Shown here piece after piece: positions 35,754 to 44,974 of a DNA stretch of 64,000 nucleotides. Each line of letters begins with the position of its first letter. The first letter of the stretch is position 1. Origin of the DNA: Calditrichia bacterium (GTDB taxonomy: Bacteria > Calditrichota > Calditrichia > RBG-13-44-9 > J075); the NCBI GenBank assembly GCA_020635015.1, contig JACKAP010000002.1, positions 496,001 to 560,000 of the forward strand, read 5' to 3'. Below the pieces are notes generated by a model. That model did not search any database, had not been told where the DNA came from, and saw only the letters and a list, made by a program, of their open reading frames with translations. Position numbers and translations under genes: made by a program.

Positions 35754-36745
35754 CTACGGCACTTCCACCTGATTCAGCACCCGCCGCACCACATCTTCCG
35801 CCTGCACTTCCTCCGCTTCCGCTTCGTAGGTGACGATCACCCGGTGGCGCAGCACGTCGAGGCCGATCGCCTTCACGTCTTCGGGAGTCACGTAGCCGCG
35901 CTGGCGCAGGAAGGCATGGGCCCGGGCCGCTTTCATCAGGTTGATAGAAGCGCGCGGCGAGGCGCCGAAAGCGATCAGCGGCTTGAGATCCGGCAGCCCG
36001 TAATGTTCCGGCTCCCGGGTGGCGAAGACGATGTCGACGATATAGCGCTCGATCTTTTCGTCGATATAAACCTCATTGACCACCCGGCGGGCGGCGATGA
36101 TCTCCGCCGGCGTGACCACCGTGCGGGCTTGCGGAGTTTGCTCTTCCGACATGCGGCGCACGATCTGCAACTCTTCTTCCTTCAGGGGATAGGTCACTTT
36201 CAGCTTGAGCATAAAACGGTCGACCTGCGCTTCCGGCAGGGGTAGGTGCCTTCCTGCTCGATCGGGTTCTGGGTGGCCATCACCAGGAAGGGATCTTCCA
36301 GCGGGAAGGTCTCATCGCCGATGGTCACCTGGCGCTCCTGCATCGCCTCCAGCAAGGCGCTCTGCACCTTGGCCGGAGAACGGTTGATCTCGTCGGCCAG
36401 GATCAGGTTGGCGAAGAGCGGCCCTTTATGCGTGGTAAACTCGCCGGTGCGCTGGTTATAGATCAGGGTGCCCAGCAAATCCGCCGGGAAGCAGGTCCGG
36501 GGTAAACTGGATGCGCTGGAACTTACAGGCGATGATCTTCGCCAGGGTGCTCACCGTCAGGGTTTTGGCCAGGCCCGGCACCCTTCCAGCAGGATATGTC
36601 CGTTGGCGAGCAACCCGATCAGCAACCGTTCCACCATATAATTCTGCCCGACGATGACGGCGCCGATCTCATCCACCACCTTCTTAACAAAACCGCTTTC
36701 TTTTTGAATCTTCTCGTTGATCGCTTGAATGTCAACTTGCATCAT
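35754..36745 (-). pseudogene. moxR: MoxR-type AAA+ ATPase, reading frame broken three times
   Basis: Start ATG at 36745 (GAGGAG upstream). The protein needs three frame shifts: one base missing at the G-run near 36581-36584 (Walker A HILLEG then VPGLAKT), one extra at 36486-36488 (TPDLLP then ADLLGTL) and one missing at 36239-36242 (EQEGTYP then LPEAQVDRFM). With these repaired it is 330 residues: Walker A, Walker B (ADEINRSPAKVQSALLEAM), sensor 1 (ATQNP) and the C-terminal lid. All three shifts fall in C/G homopolymers in otherwise conserved sequence, so sequencing error is more likely than decay. MoxR chaperones work with VWA proteins such as BatA/BatB. Confidence 0.8.
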
Positions 36746-36791
36746 GACTCCTCGTCTACAGGTTCGGCTTATCCCAATTGCTTTCGCTGCA

Positions 36792-37700
36792 CTAAAAATC
36801 TTCGATGGTGCGGCATAACAGCGAGAACTCCGCCGGATCGACACTGCTTCCGGCAAACTTTATTACATCTAATTTCCGGAAAAGTTCAGTTAATTTCCGG
36901 ATATCTGCCGCTTCCACCCCGGCGGATTGCAACCGTTCGAGGATGGCATCGACATTGGATTCGGTGGTGCGGATCTGGAAATCCTCCGCGAGATATTCGC
37001 GGAAAAGCTTCGACATCCGGCCGGTCATCTCGCTTAGATTGGCGCCCTTGGGGTCGATTTCCCGGGCCAGCCGGTCGTGGTAGCGCTCCGCCGGAGAAGT
37101 CTCTGTGTGTTCCAGCGAACGGTTGTCCTTGCGTTTCCGCACATACAAAATCAGGAAATAGGCGATGGTGCCGCTGAACAGGATCAGCAGCACGACATAA
37201 ATCAGGGCCTCCAGTTTGCTGCGGCCTTCCGCTACCGGCTCGATGATCTTGATCTCCATGCGCTGGGAAAAAAGGCGGCTGTCCTCTCCGGTCAGGATAT
37301 CGCGATAGGCAACTTCCACCGCATCGATATAGGCCATCCCCATTTCCAGAGGGCTGAGCTGGTACGAAATGCGCTTGATTGAGCGGGTTTGCCCGGAGGG
37401 CAGGGTTTCCAGCTTGTTGGAGGAACTGCTCATCTCCAGCAGCAGATTGGTCAGCACCGGCTGGGGAATACGGGTAAACTGGTAGCGTTTCATATCCCCG
37501 GTCCAGGAAAGCTCCAGGTGAAACACCACCTGGCGGTTGGCCGGCACCCGGCTTTCTTCAATGTATGATTTAAATTCGATATCGGTCGGGGCAGTATGCG
37601 GATGCTGCGCTAAGGCTGTCGGTATTTTGCCCGTACCCACAGGCAACATACAACAGCAGGCATGCCGGGAGGATTTTTTAGCAGCGAACATCATGTTCAA
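36792..37700 (-). CDS. BatD-like membrane protein upstream of moxR, N-terminus probably frameshifted
   Basis: 302 codons as read. A beta-rich region (about 45-165), a membrane helix (EALIYVVLLILFSGTIAYFLILYV) and a helical cytoplasmic tail ending in a segment like that of the 33517-34494 protein (ELFRKLDVIKFA against NCDLVKFA). As read the N-terminus has no signal peptide. If the six-T run at 37674-37679 had one more base, the frame gives MFAAKKILPACLLLYVACGYGQ, a good signal peptide, and one extra base near 37586-37595 would return it to frame. So two compensating errors are likely. Confidence 0.7.
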   Translation of the reverse strand: MNMMFAAKKSSRHACCCMLPVGTGKIPTALAQHPHTAPTDIEFKSYIEESRVPANRQVVFHLELSWTGDMKRYQFTRIPQPVLTNLLLEMSSSSNKLETLPSGQTRSIKRISYQLSPLEMGMAYIDAVEVAYRDILTGEDSRLFSQRMEIKIIEPVAEGRSKLEALIYVVLLILFSGTIAYFLILYVRKRKDNRSLEHTETSPAERYHDRLAREIDPKGANLSEMTGRMSKLFREYLAEDFQIRTTESNVDAILERLQSAGVEAADIRKLTELFRKLDVIKFAGSSVDPAEFSLLCRTIEDF

Positions 37701-37804
37701 TATCCAGGTTAGCTGAATTGTCGGTTATTGCACGGTATTGTTTCCAAACAAAAAGGGGTGAAGTTCTTCAACCACACCCCCGTTTATCATCGATACGGGT
37801 GAAA

Positions 37805-38226
37805 CTACTGAGCAGCGCCGCCGCTCTGCCCGGTTGAATCTGCCCCGGTCTGGTCTTCCAGCTCTTTCATAAAAGGCAGTTCGTCAGGGCTTTTCCCCAT
37901 CAGATCCAACTCGAATTTGGCGTCTTTCGCCAGCTCATGATCGGGATATTTCTCGATGAACAGGCTGTAACTTTCCCGGGCTTTTTCAAAATCCTGCAAA
38001 TAATTGGCGTTGATAAATCCGGTCATGAACAGCGCCTTGGAGGAAAGCAGACCGTTGGGATAATCATTGTACACTTTCTGAAAATATTCGACCGCTTTTT
38101 CGTAGTTATGCTGCTCCATGTATTGCTGGGCCATGTCGAAATGCTCTTTTTCACTCACTTTTTTTCGCACCCGAAAGCTGCCAGCAGCAACATTACCAAA
38201 GTAAGGCTACCAATCAAACGTCTCAT
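37805..38226 (-). pseudogene. BamD-like TPR lipoprotein, frame shifted at the 5' end
   Basis: From the ATG at 38226 the frame gives MRRLIGSLTLVMLLLAAFGC, a lipoprotein signal, then stops because the A-run complementary to 38159-38165 has seven bases. With eight, it joins the frame KVSEKEHFDMAQQYMEQHNY and reads 140 residues: two or three TPR motifs (EKAVEYFQKVYNDYPNG, FEKARESYSLFIEKYPDHELA) and a Gly-rich tail. The organisation resembles a short BamD/YbgF-type outer-membrane lipoprotein. The shift is in a homopolymer and is probably a sequencing error. Confidence 0.7.
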
Positions 38227-38303
38227 AAGCTCTCCGCTCAGTTTGTGGAACAGTTAAACAGCCGCATAATATATTTGCTCCGGCTGCGAAATGCAAGATG
38301 AAA

Positions 38304-38465
38304 AATGGATGGGTTAATGGGTTGATGGGGGATGGGTGGATGGGTAAAAACGGAGGTCGGGTAGGGTCGCGCCCCTACCCGACACGCGCCCACACCCATC
38401 AACCCATTAACCCATTACCCCATCAACCCATCCACCCATCAACCCATCAACCCATCCACCCATCA
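38304..38465. repeat. CCCATCAA-type inverted repeat with an inner hairpin
   Basis: Left part is G/T-rich (GGATGGGTTAATGGGTTGATG and similar), right part C/A-rich (CAACCCATCAACCCATCC), reverse complements of each other in an imperfect way, with an 8-base period. Between them GTCGGGTAGGG and CCCTACCCGAC form an 11-bp stem at 38356-38383. A similar GGGTTGATGG/CATCAACCC pair occurs at 24141-24272. It sits between the polysaccharide locus and the Bat operon. Confidence 0.7.
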
Positions 38466-40568
38466 ACTGATATCCAGTTTCGTCACCGATTTCAAAATAA
38501 TCTCCAAATCCAGCATCAGCGACTGGTTCTTGAGATAGAAGATATGATATTTCTCCAGGTCATCCGGGGTGAGGATCTTGCTGCGGTTGATCTGTACCAG
38601 CCCGGTGATGCCCGGCCGGTACCAGTAATCGTTGTGGGGATGGTGGCCGGCGTCATCTTTCGGGAGAATCGGGAAGCCGACCAGGGAAAGTTTTCCGCGC
38701 AGCACTTCGCCGAGCAGCAGCCAGAGGTTCACCGGCCGGCGCGGGTTCAGGGCATCCATCTGGGCAATGGTGATGACCGACTGCATCCGGCCCAGAATAT
38801 CGATCCGCCGGCGTCGGCGGCGGCGCCAGAGGGTTAGCGGCCCCAGCACCGGCGCCAGCAGCACAAAGCCGACCAGGGCGAGCAGGATATCCAGCATACG
38901 CTTGGTGAAGCGGTTGAAAGGCTTGCCGATGGCATACTCAATATCGAGCAGCGGATAGTCGTTCAGCCGCTCGATGGAGGATTTGCCGATCATCACCTCC
39001 AGATTGGAGGGCGCGATCTTGTATTCCAGTCCGGTCATTCCCATCCCGCTCATGGTCTTGAGGATCTGTTGATAGCTGAGCATGGCCGAGGAGAAGATCA
39101 CCTGACGCACATTATGGATCGCTACCAGCTTATCGAGATTCTCCAACCGCCCCAGCACCGGGATATGGGCCTCGGCAAAATCCGCTTCTTCGTCATTGAT
39201 CGTCACCACCCCGAGCAGCTCGTAGCTCATGTCCTTCATCTCGCGGATCTTCTGGTAGAGCGCCAACCCGCCTTTCCCCGCTCCCACGATGATGGTCGGT
39301 TTGCTATAGAGGTCCTTCCCCCAGGCCGATTTATCCCCGCGGTAATAGCGTTTTAGCACCATGCGCCAGAGACTCATCAGCAAGGGTGAGACGATCGCTG
39401 CCATCAGCACCACCATCCGCGAGAAGGCGAACTGCTTCAGGAAAAAGGTGAGTGAAGCCAGCAGGGTGAAGGTCAGCAGATTGGCCTTGATGATTCCCTG
39501 GATGGAAAAGCGGTGGTGGGGATAAACCTCCAGGTAGTAGGCGATGATCCAAAAGATCACCATCGAGATCAGGTTGATGATCCCGTCTCGGTGAAAGAAG
39601 CCGTACCAGGTGAAGCCGTCCTTAAATTCCAGCCGCACCATGAAAGAGAGCAGGATCGCACTATTGAGGATCAGGGTATCCAGCACCAGCGGAAAATGTT
39701 CGTGCAGGAAATTACGGATATAGATGAACACCCCCCGGGCCACGATGCCCAGCACGATGATCCAGCGGAACAGCGACCAGGTTTTATCGGCGTAATATTT
39801 ATCGAAAAACTGGTAGAGCGCCTTGTTAAAAGTGATGACATAATCGACGTTGTTCTTCTTGGTGCTTTCCCCCTTGTAATGGATGATCTGCGAGGTCGGA
39901 ACATAATATATTTTATGGCCGCCGAGGTTGATCCGGTGGCAGAGATCGATATCCTCGCAATACATGAAGAACCGCTCGTCAAAATGGCCGATCTGGTCCA
40001 GCACGGTTTTTTTCACCATCATGAACGAGCCGGAAATGGCCGGCACCGGATAGGTTTTCTCAGTATCGAGATAGGTCAGGTTGTATTGGGCGAAACGCTT
40101 GCTTTTCGGGAAAATCCGGTTCAAACCCAGCACCTTCCACAGCGCAATGCTGGGGGTGGGAATGCTGTGACGGCAGTCCACCGCAAAGGAGCCGTCCGGG
40201 TTGAGGATCTTGCAGGTCGCCGCCCCGGCATCGGGATGATCATGAAAGAAATCCAGCAGCTTCTCGAAGGTATCTTCCTGCACCACGGTATCGGGATTGA
40301 TCAGCACCACGTATTCCCCCTGCACCCGGCGCAGCGCAACATTATTGGCCTTGCCGAATCCCAGATTGACCTTGCTTTCGATGAGTTGCACCTCCGGGAA
40401 GCGGGCGCGGATATGGGCCACGCTGTCGTCTACCGAAGCGTTGTCGACTACCAGGATCTCATGGGAAATCCGTTTCAGGGCCCGCTGCAGGGACTGCAGG
40501 GCCTGCTCCAGGTATTCCTTGACGTTGTAGTTGACGATGACAACCGATATGGTCGGTGCGTTCTTCAT
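38463..40568 (-). CDS. GT2 glycosyltransferase fused to a phosphoglycosyltransferase-like domain
   Basis: 701 residues. Residues 1-270 are a rhamnosyltransferase-like GT2 (VVIVNYNVKEYLEQAL, VVDNASVDDS, NPDTVV, ERFFMYCEDIDLCHR). Four or five membrane helices follow (275-400), then a Rossmann-like domain (TIIVGAGKGGLALYQKI, about 425-525) and a mono-topic phosphoglycosyltransferase-like C-terminus (KRMLDILLALVGFVLL, GKLSLVGFPI, YRPGITGLVQIN). The usual SLDELPQL stretch with the catalytic Asp-Glu is replaced by RPVNLWLLL, so transferase activity of this last domain is doubtful. Its start overlaps the next gene's stop as ATGA. Confidence 0.85.
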   Translation of the reverse strand: MKNAPTISVVIVNYNVKEYLEQALQSLQRALKRISHEILVVDNASVDDSVAHIRARFPEVQLIESKVNLGFGKANNVALRRVQGEYVVLINPDTVVQEDTFEKLLDFFHDHPDAGAATCKILNPDGSFAVDCRHSIPTPSIALWKVLGLNRIFPKSKRFAQYNLTYLDTEKTYPVPAISGSFMMVKKTVLDQIGHFDERFFMYCEDIDLCHRINLGGHKIYYVPTSQIIHYKGESTKKNNVDYVITFNKALYQFFDKYYADKTWSLFRWIIVLGIVARGVFIYIRNFLHEHFPLVLDTLILNSAILLSFMVRLEFKDGFTWYGFFHRDGIINLISMVIFWIIAYYLEVYPHHRFSIQGIIKANLLTFTLLASLTFFLKQFAFSRMVVLMAAIVSPLLMSLWRMVLKRYYRGDKSAWGKDLYSKPTIIVGAGKGGLALYQKIREMKDMSYELLGVVTINDEEADFAEAHIPVLGRLENLDKLVAIHNVRQVIFSSAMLSYQQILKTMSGMGMTGLEYKIAPSNLEVMIGKSSIERLNDYPLLDIEYAIGKPFNRFTKRMLDILLALVGFVLLAPVLGPLTLWRRRRRRRIDILGRMQSVITIAQMDALNPRRPVNLWLLLGEVLRGKLSLVGFPILPKDDAGHHPHNDYWYRPGITGLVQINRSKILTPDDLEKYHIFYLKNQSLMLDLEIILKSVTKLDIS

Positions 40569-43069
40569 GCCGGCGATTTTCTCAAAAACAGGAATATGCT
40601 TCGAATGATGATCCGGAGATCTAAATTTAAGGAGATATTTTCCCCGTAAAAGATATCGAATTTCAGCCGTTCTTGATGCATTTTCTGCGAGGCATCGAAG
40701 CGGTATTTATACTGGGCCATACCGGTGATGCCCGGACGCACCATCACCCGGCGGTGCAGAAAACGGAACTGGTGCTGATAGCGGCGGTACCATTCCAGCG
40801 GTTCCGGCCGGGGTCCCACCAGACTCATGTCCCCGCGCAGAATGTTGTAGAGCTGGCTGAATTTGTAGAGATGGGTGCGGTAAAGAAAGCGCCCTATCCG
40901 ATCAAGCGCATCGGCATCGCCGCTGCCCTGATAAAGCCGACGGGTCAGTTCGTCATCCTTTCCCAGGCGGAAAAGATACATGTTGAATATCCGCCCATTG
41001 CGCCCTAAAATCGGCAATTTGACGATGCTGCTCCCGCCGTAGCGCAGCTTGACCAGCACGGCGATCGGCAGCCACAGCAGCAACCCGCCCACGATGCCGG
41101 TCACCGCAAACAGCAAGTCGATCAGCCGTTTGATCCCCCATTGCCACAGCACCATCTGGGTCGAGAACGCCCGCACCAGGGCGTAACCGGCAATCTCCGG
41201 GGAGTGCCCGGTCACGATCGCTTGCAGCACCGGCAGGGTCTTGACCACCACCTGCAGGCGGTCGCAGATCCCGATGATATTGAGCAGGTCTTCCCGGGCG
41301 GTTTCGTTAATTGCGATGATGATCTCTTCGACCTTGTGTTTCTGGATCAACTCCGGGAGCGCCTCGTAATCGCCCAACAGCGGGTAGCCCTCAAATTCCG
41401 GGCTTTTGGCTTTGCGGTCGACGATCCCCACAATGCAGTGCAGCATGTGCGGATTGCCCTCGATATCACGAATGATGTTGCGCGCCCGGCGGGTGGTGCC
41501 AATGATCAGGGTATTTTTGTAGGTATATTCGAAGAGGTGCCAGCGTTTTTCGATCTTGATGATCATCATCCGGATCAGGTTGACGAAGCCGCCCATCGCC
41601 CCCCAGTACACCGCCAGGGTGGTGATCTGGTTCGGATTGAACGGGCTGCGGTCGGAGCTGCTGATCATGATATCCAGATTCATCAGCAGCAGGATCACAA
41701 AGATGCCGAAGCTGATGATCTTGCTCACCCGCAGGATTTGGTCGTAGCGCGACACATCCCAGGGCATGCGGTAGAGGCCGTTCAGCCAGAACAGCGCCAG
41801 CCAGCCGGCGGTAAACACCAGCCAGACCGGGGTGGTAAAGTAATCCTGGAGCGACTTGATGGTCAGGGGGTTGATCACCCCGGACTGGAATTTGAACCAC
41901 CAGGTGAGATAGATCGCTAGGTTGATCGCGATGATATCGCCGGCCAGGATCGCGATCTTGTGCCAGATGCTGCCCACATGGATCTGGGGGCGCATCGTTG
42001 CGGCGGTTTCCTGCTCATTAACCCCGAAGCTGATGATCCGGCGGGTTTCCAGGTAACCCAGACGCCAGGTCCAGAAGATCGCAAACACGAAAGCGATCAG
42101 GAACAGCAAGGTGCCGGCAAATTCCCGGTAGATCACCATCAGCACCCCCAGCGCCACAAACAGCAGGGTGAAATAATACATCATCCACACCGAATCGATA
42201 TGAGAAAGTCCCATCTTGAGCAGGCGGTGGTGAATATGCTCGCGGTCCGGCTTGAAGGGATGGTCGCCCCGGCCCATGCGCCGGAAGAAAGAGATCAGGG
42301 TATCGGTGAGCGGCATGCCCAGGAGGATCAGTGACGCCAGGAAGTACACCTGCTGGCTGCTGGCGATCTTGAGGGTCTCCACCGAGAAACAGGCCAGTAC
42401 ATAGCCCAGCATCAGGCTGCCCACATCTCCCATAAAAATAGAAGCAGGGCGGTAGTTGTAACGAAGAAATCCCAGGATAGCCCCGGCCATCGCCAGGGCG
42501 AGGTACATCAGGTAGACCTGCTCGTTGAAGATGGTCAACAGCAGGAAGCCGGCGATGGTGATCAGGCTGATCCCCCCGGCCAGGCCGTCGAGGCCGTCGA
42601 GCAGGTTGACGGCATTGATGATAAATACAAGCCACAGCACGGAGAAAGGGTAGCTGAACCACCCCAGGGCAAGATTGCCCCCGGTAGGGCTGTAAAACGC
42701 CTCGATATAACATCCCCCCAGCACTGCCGCCCCGGCGGCGATAAATTCACCGGCAAATTTTTGATAAGGTGCCAGTCCGCGAATATCATCGATCAGCCCG
42801 GTCACCAGGATCACCAGCAGCCCGAACCAGAAATAGCGATGGGTCATCCAGGCCTCTCCGGGCAGCAAACCCGTCAGCCCGGCCAGCAGCATGGCTGCCA
42901 GCAATCCCGCCGCGATGCCCAGTCCTCCCATCACCGGAACGAATGCAGTATGGATCTTCCGCGCCGACGGCAGCGCGCCGATCTGATAATGCAGGGCCAA
43001 TTTCCGCACCCCGGCTACTGTCAGCAGGGAGGTGAAGAGGGCTGTCAGAAAAATCAGTATCATGTTCAT
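40565..43069 (-). CDS. WecA-type transferase fused to a phosphoglycosyltransferase-like domain
   Basis: 834 residues. N-terminal 330 residues form a polytopic PNPT transferase like WecA/TagO with all motifs: GLIDD, NAVNLLDGLDGLAGG, FMGDVGS and the histidine loop HIHHRLLKMG. It would transfer a sugar phosphate to undecaprenyl phosphate. A second membrane block (370-500), a Rossmann-like domain (TLIIGTTRRARNII) and a WbaP/WcaJ-like domain (GRNGRIFNMYLFR, GDMSLVGPRPEPLEW, VRPGITGMAQY) follow. In that last domain the SLDELPQL dyad is THLYKFSQL. I take the ATG at 43069 (MNMILIF) as start; a TTG at 43138 is possible. Confidence 0.85.
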   Translation of the reverse strand: MNMILIFLTALFTSLLTVAGVRKLALHYQIGALPSARKIHTAFVPVMGGLGIAAGLLAAMLLAGLTGLLPGEAWMTHRYFWFGLLVILVTGLIDDIRGLAPYQKFAGEFIAAGAAVLGGCYIEAFYSPTGGNLALGWFSYPFSVLWLVFIINAVNLLDGLDGLAGGISLITIAGFLLLTIFNEQVYLMYLALAMAGAILGFLRYNYRPASIFMGDVGSLMLGYVLACFSVETLKIASSQQVYFLASLILLGMPLTDTLISFFRRMGRGDHPFKPDREHIHHRLLKMGLSHIDSVWMMYYFTLLFVALGVLMVIYREFAGTLLFLIAFVFAIFWTWRLGYLETRRIISFGVNEQETAATMRPQIHVGSIWHKIAILAGDIIAINLAIYLTWWFKFQSGVINPLTIKSLQDYFTTPVWLVFTAGWLALFWLNGLYRMPWDVSRYDQILRVSKIISFGIFVILLLMNLDIMISSSDRSPFNPNQITTLAVYWGAMGGFVNLIRMMIIKIEKRWHLFEYTYKNTLIIGTTRRARNIIRDIEGNPHMLHCIVGIVDRKAKSPEFEGYPLLGDYEALPELIQKHKVEEIIIAINETAREDLLNIIGICDRLQVVVKTLPVLQAIVTGHSPEIAGYALVRAFSTQMVLWQWGIKRLIDLLFAVTGIVGGLLLWLPIAVLVKLRYGGSSIVKLPILGRNGRIFNMYLFRLGKDDELTRRLYQGSGDADALDRIGRFLYRTHLYKFSQLYNILRGDMSLVGPRPEPLEWYRRYQHQFRFLHRRVMVRPGITGMAQYKYRFDASQKMHQERLKFDIFYGENISLNLDLRIIIRSIFLFLRKSPA

Positions 43070-43170
43070 GATGTTATCCGCCAACCAGACCGGATTGTCA
43101 CCTGATTGATCAAAAAAGGGTGCACGAGCACTCGTCAACTTCCCGGCGGCATTACAATAACAAACTTGCG

Positions 43171-44898
43171 CTACCGCCCATAATATATTGAAAAATAAAA
43201 TGCTTGCCGGGTGTGTTTTGCCGTATCCCCCTCCGCCAGTTCCTGCGCGATTTCCTCCTGCATATACCTCGCGCCGAGCGCAAATTCGTGGGTAATTTCA
43301 TAGGACACTTCCCCTCCCCAGTAGCTGTCGCGGCGGTTTAAGCCGAACAGGAAGGGTTTGTGGGGAAAGGTATACTGGTCGCGCACCTCGCCATCCTCCC
43401 CCTTGCGAAGTTTCTGTCCCCACAGGGAAAGCTGCAGTCCCCGCCGGAGCCGGTAGTTGAGTTTCCCGTAGAAGGTATCGGCATTATGCCCCATCCAATG
43501 CCCCAAAAGATAGGAAGAGCTGGTATAGAGCTCCGTGGGGATAAAATGTTTGTAAACAAAGGGATTGGTGCGGGTATACTCGGCGGTGAGCGTCAAGTTG
43601 GCCAGGGGCAGGCTGGTCAGAGAGGCCCCGAATGTGACCCCGACATGATTGATTTGGGTTTCTTCGTTGAAGACATTGGCCACGGAGAGATCATCGATAA
43701 ACAGGGTGGTATACAGATGGGTATTCTTGATATGATTCCGGGAGCTGAGGGCGAAGAACAGCTGAGCGTTACTGCCGGCAGCGTTTTTGCGGCGGGAGAG
43801 GTAATGGTCGGCCAGGCGGAAGAACATCAGCGGCATCAGGTAAGCGATCTCCAGCCGGTCGCTATAAACCATCGATTCTCCCAGGGCGATGTCCAACCCC
43901 CGGAGCGGGGTGGCCGTCAGGGTGTGGGAGGCAAGATATTTTTCGCGGAATTTGAAGCTGTTTTGCCGTTCCAGCAGGGTCGGATAGACCTCCGCGGAAT
44001 CCGCCACATTCGACACCAGCCAGCCATGGAAGTAGTTGAAGCGCAGCCAGTCCGTCGGCCGCACATCCAGCCGCACAAACGGAAAGGAGGGCGCCTTGCG
44101 GGACAGCACCAGCTGCCCGTTGCGCTCATGCCCCCAGGTGAGGAAATCCTTTCCCAGGGTTACGCTGCCCCAGGACCAATCGTAAGCCAGGGTGGTATGC
44201 ACTTCGCTATATTCGATGGCATTGCTTTCCGGAAAATAGAACGCATCCACCCCGGTCACCGGCGTAAAGGCCTTATCGACATCGATATTGCCCCCTTCCT
44301 CGCGGTTGTCGCGGAAGTCGAGGCTGAAACCGATGTGCTCGCCCAGCCGGCCATAGAGGTAAAGCCCGTTCCAGCGATGGGTCTGGCTTTTCCCGTCATT
44401 ATCGCCGGCTTCGATGCCATAGATCGGGCTGAGGTTGAGATCGAGCAGCGGCCCGGTATAGGACAGCAGCCGGTAACGCCCCCCGGAATCTTTGCCGAGG
44501 TAGTGCAGTTTCTGCATTTCTCCGGAGGCATCCCCCCGGGCGCGGGCGTCTTCCCGGTAGAAATCCTGCTGGAAATAGCGCAGTTCCTGCTGCTCCAGCG
44601 CGGTGAGAAGTTGCGGTTGAGCAGCGGCCTCGCGGAGTTTTTCGGCGATATAGGCGCGGGGCAGCGGCTTGATCAGGTCATCATATTCAATCACCCCGCG
44701 TTGGCTCAGGCGACTCAGGTAATCGTACACCTCCCGGTGCAACGGTTCGTACACGGTTTGGCTTTTCAGCGCTCCCTGCCAGGCCAGTAATATCAGGAGA
44801 CATCCCACCAGCGCATGCAGCCAGTGCGGTAGCTTAAAATCCTGGCGGCGTGCCTCCGGAAACGCCCCACAGCCTGAGCCCATTACCATCATATCCAT
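43171..44898 (-). CDS. Wzi-like outer-membrane capsule assembly protein
   Basis: 575 residues. A long N-terminus precedes a signal-type helix (LHALVGCLLILLAWQGALKSQ). A helical segment VYDYLSRLSQRGVIEYDDLIKPLPRAYIAEKL opens the mature part, as in Wzi-family proteins, and the rest alternates aromatic beta strands of an outer-membrane barrel, ending FYFSIYYGR. Wzi binds surface polysaccharide. The gene lies in the polysaccharide cluster, 76 bases after the oxidoreductase stop, which supports the role. The start could also be a later ATG. Confidence 0.6.
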   Translation of the reverse strand: MDMMVMGSGCGAFPEARRQDFKLPHWLHALVGCLLILLAWQGALKSQTVYEPLHREVYDYLSRLSQRGVIEYDDLIKPLPRAYIAEKLREAAAQPQLLTALEQQELRYFQQDFYREDARARGDASGEMQKLHYLGKDSGGRYRLLSYTGPLLDLNLSPIYGIEAGDNDGKSQTHRWNGLYLYGRLGEHIGFSLDFRDNREEGGNIDVDKAFTPVTGVDAFYFPESNAIEYSEVHTTLAYDWSWGSVTLGKDFLTWGHERNGQLVLSRKAPSFPFVRLDVRPTDWLRFNYFHGWLVSNVADSAEVYPTLLERQNSFKFREKYLASHTLTATPLRGLDIALGESMVYSDRLEIAYLMPLMFFRLADHYLSRRKNAAGSNAQLFFALSSRNHIKNTHLYTTLFIDDLSVANVFNEETQINHVGVTFGASLTSLPLANLTLTAEYTRTNPFVYKHFIPTELYTSSSYLLGHWMGHNADTFYGKLNYRLRRGLQLSLWGQKLRKGEDGEVRDQYTFPHKPFLFGLNRRDSYWGGEVSYEITHEFALGARYMQEEIAQELAEGDTAKHTRQAFYFSIYYGR

Positions 44899-44974
44899 CC
44901 CTTAAGTTTATGCAGGCTGATAACATAGCAATAATGTCGAAGAATACAAACAGGTAAGAAATTTTCCGCGCTGC

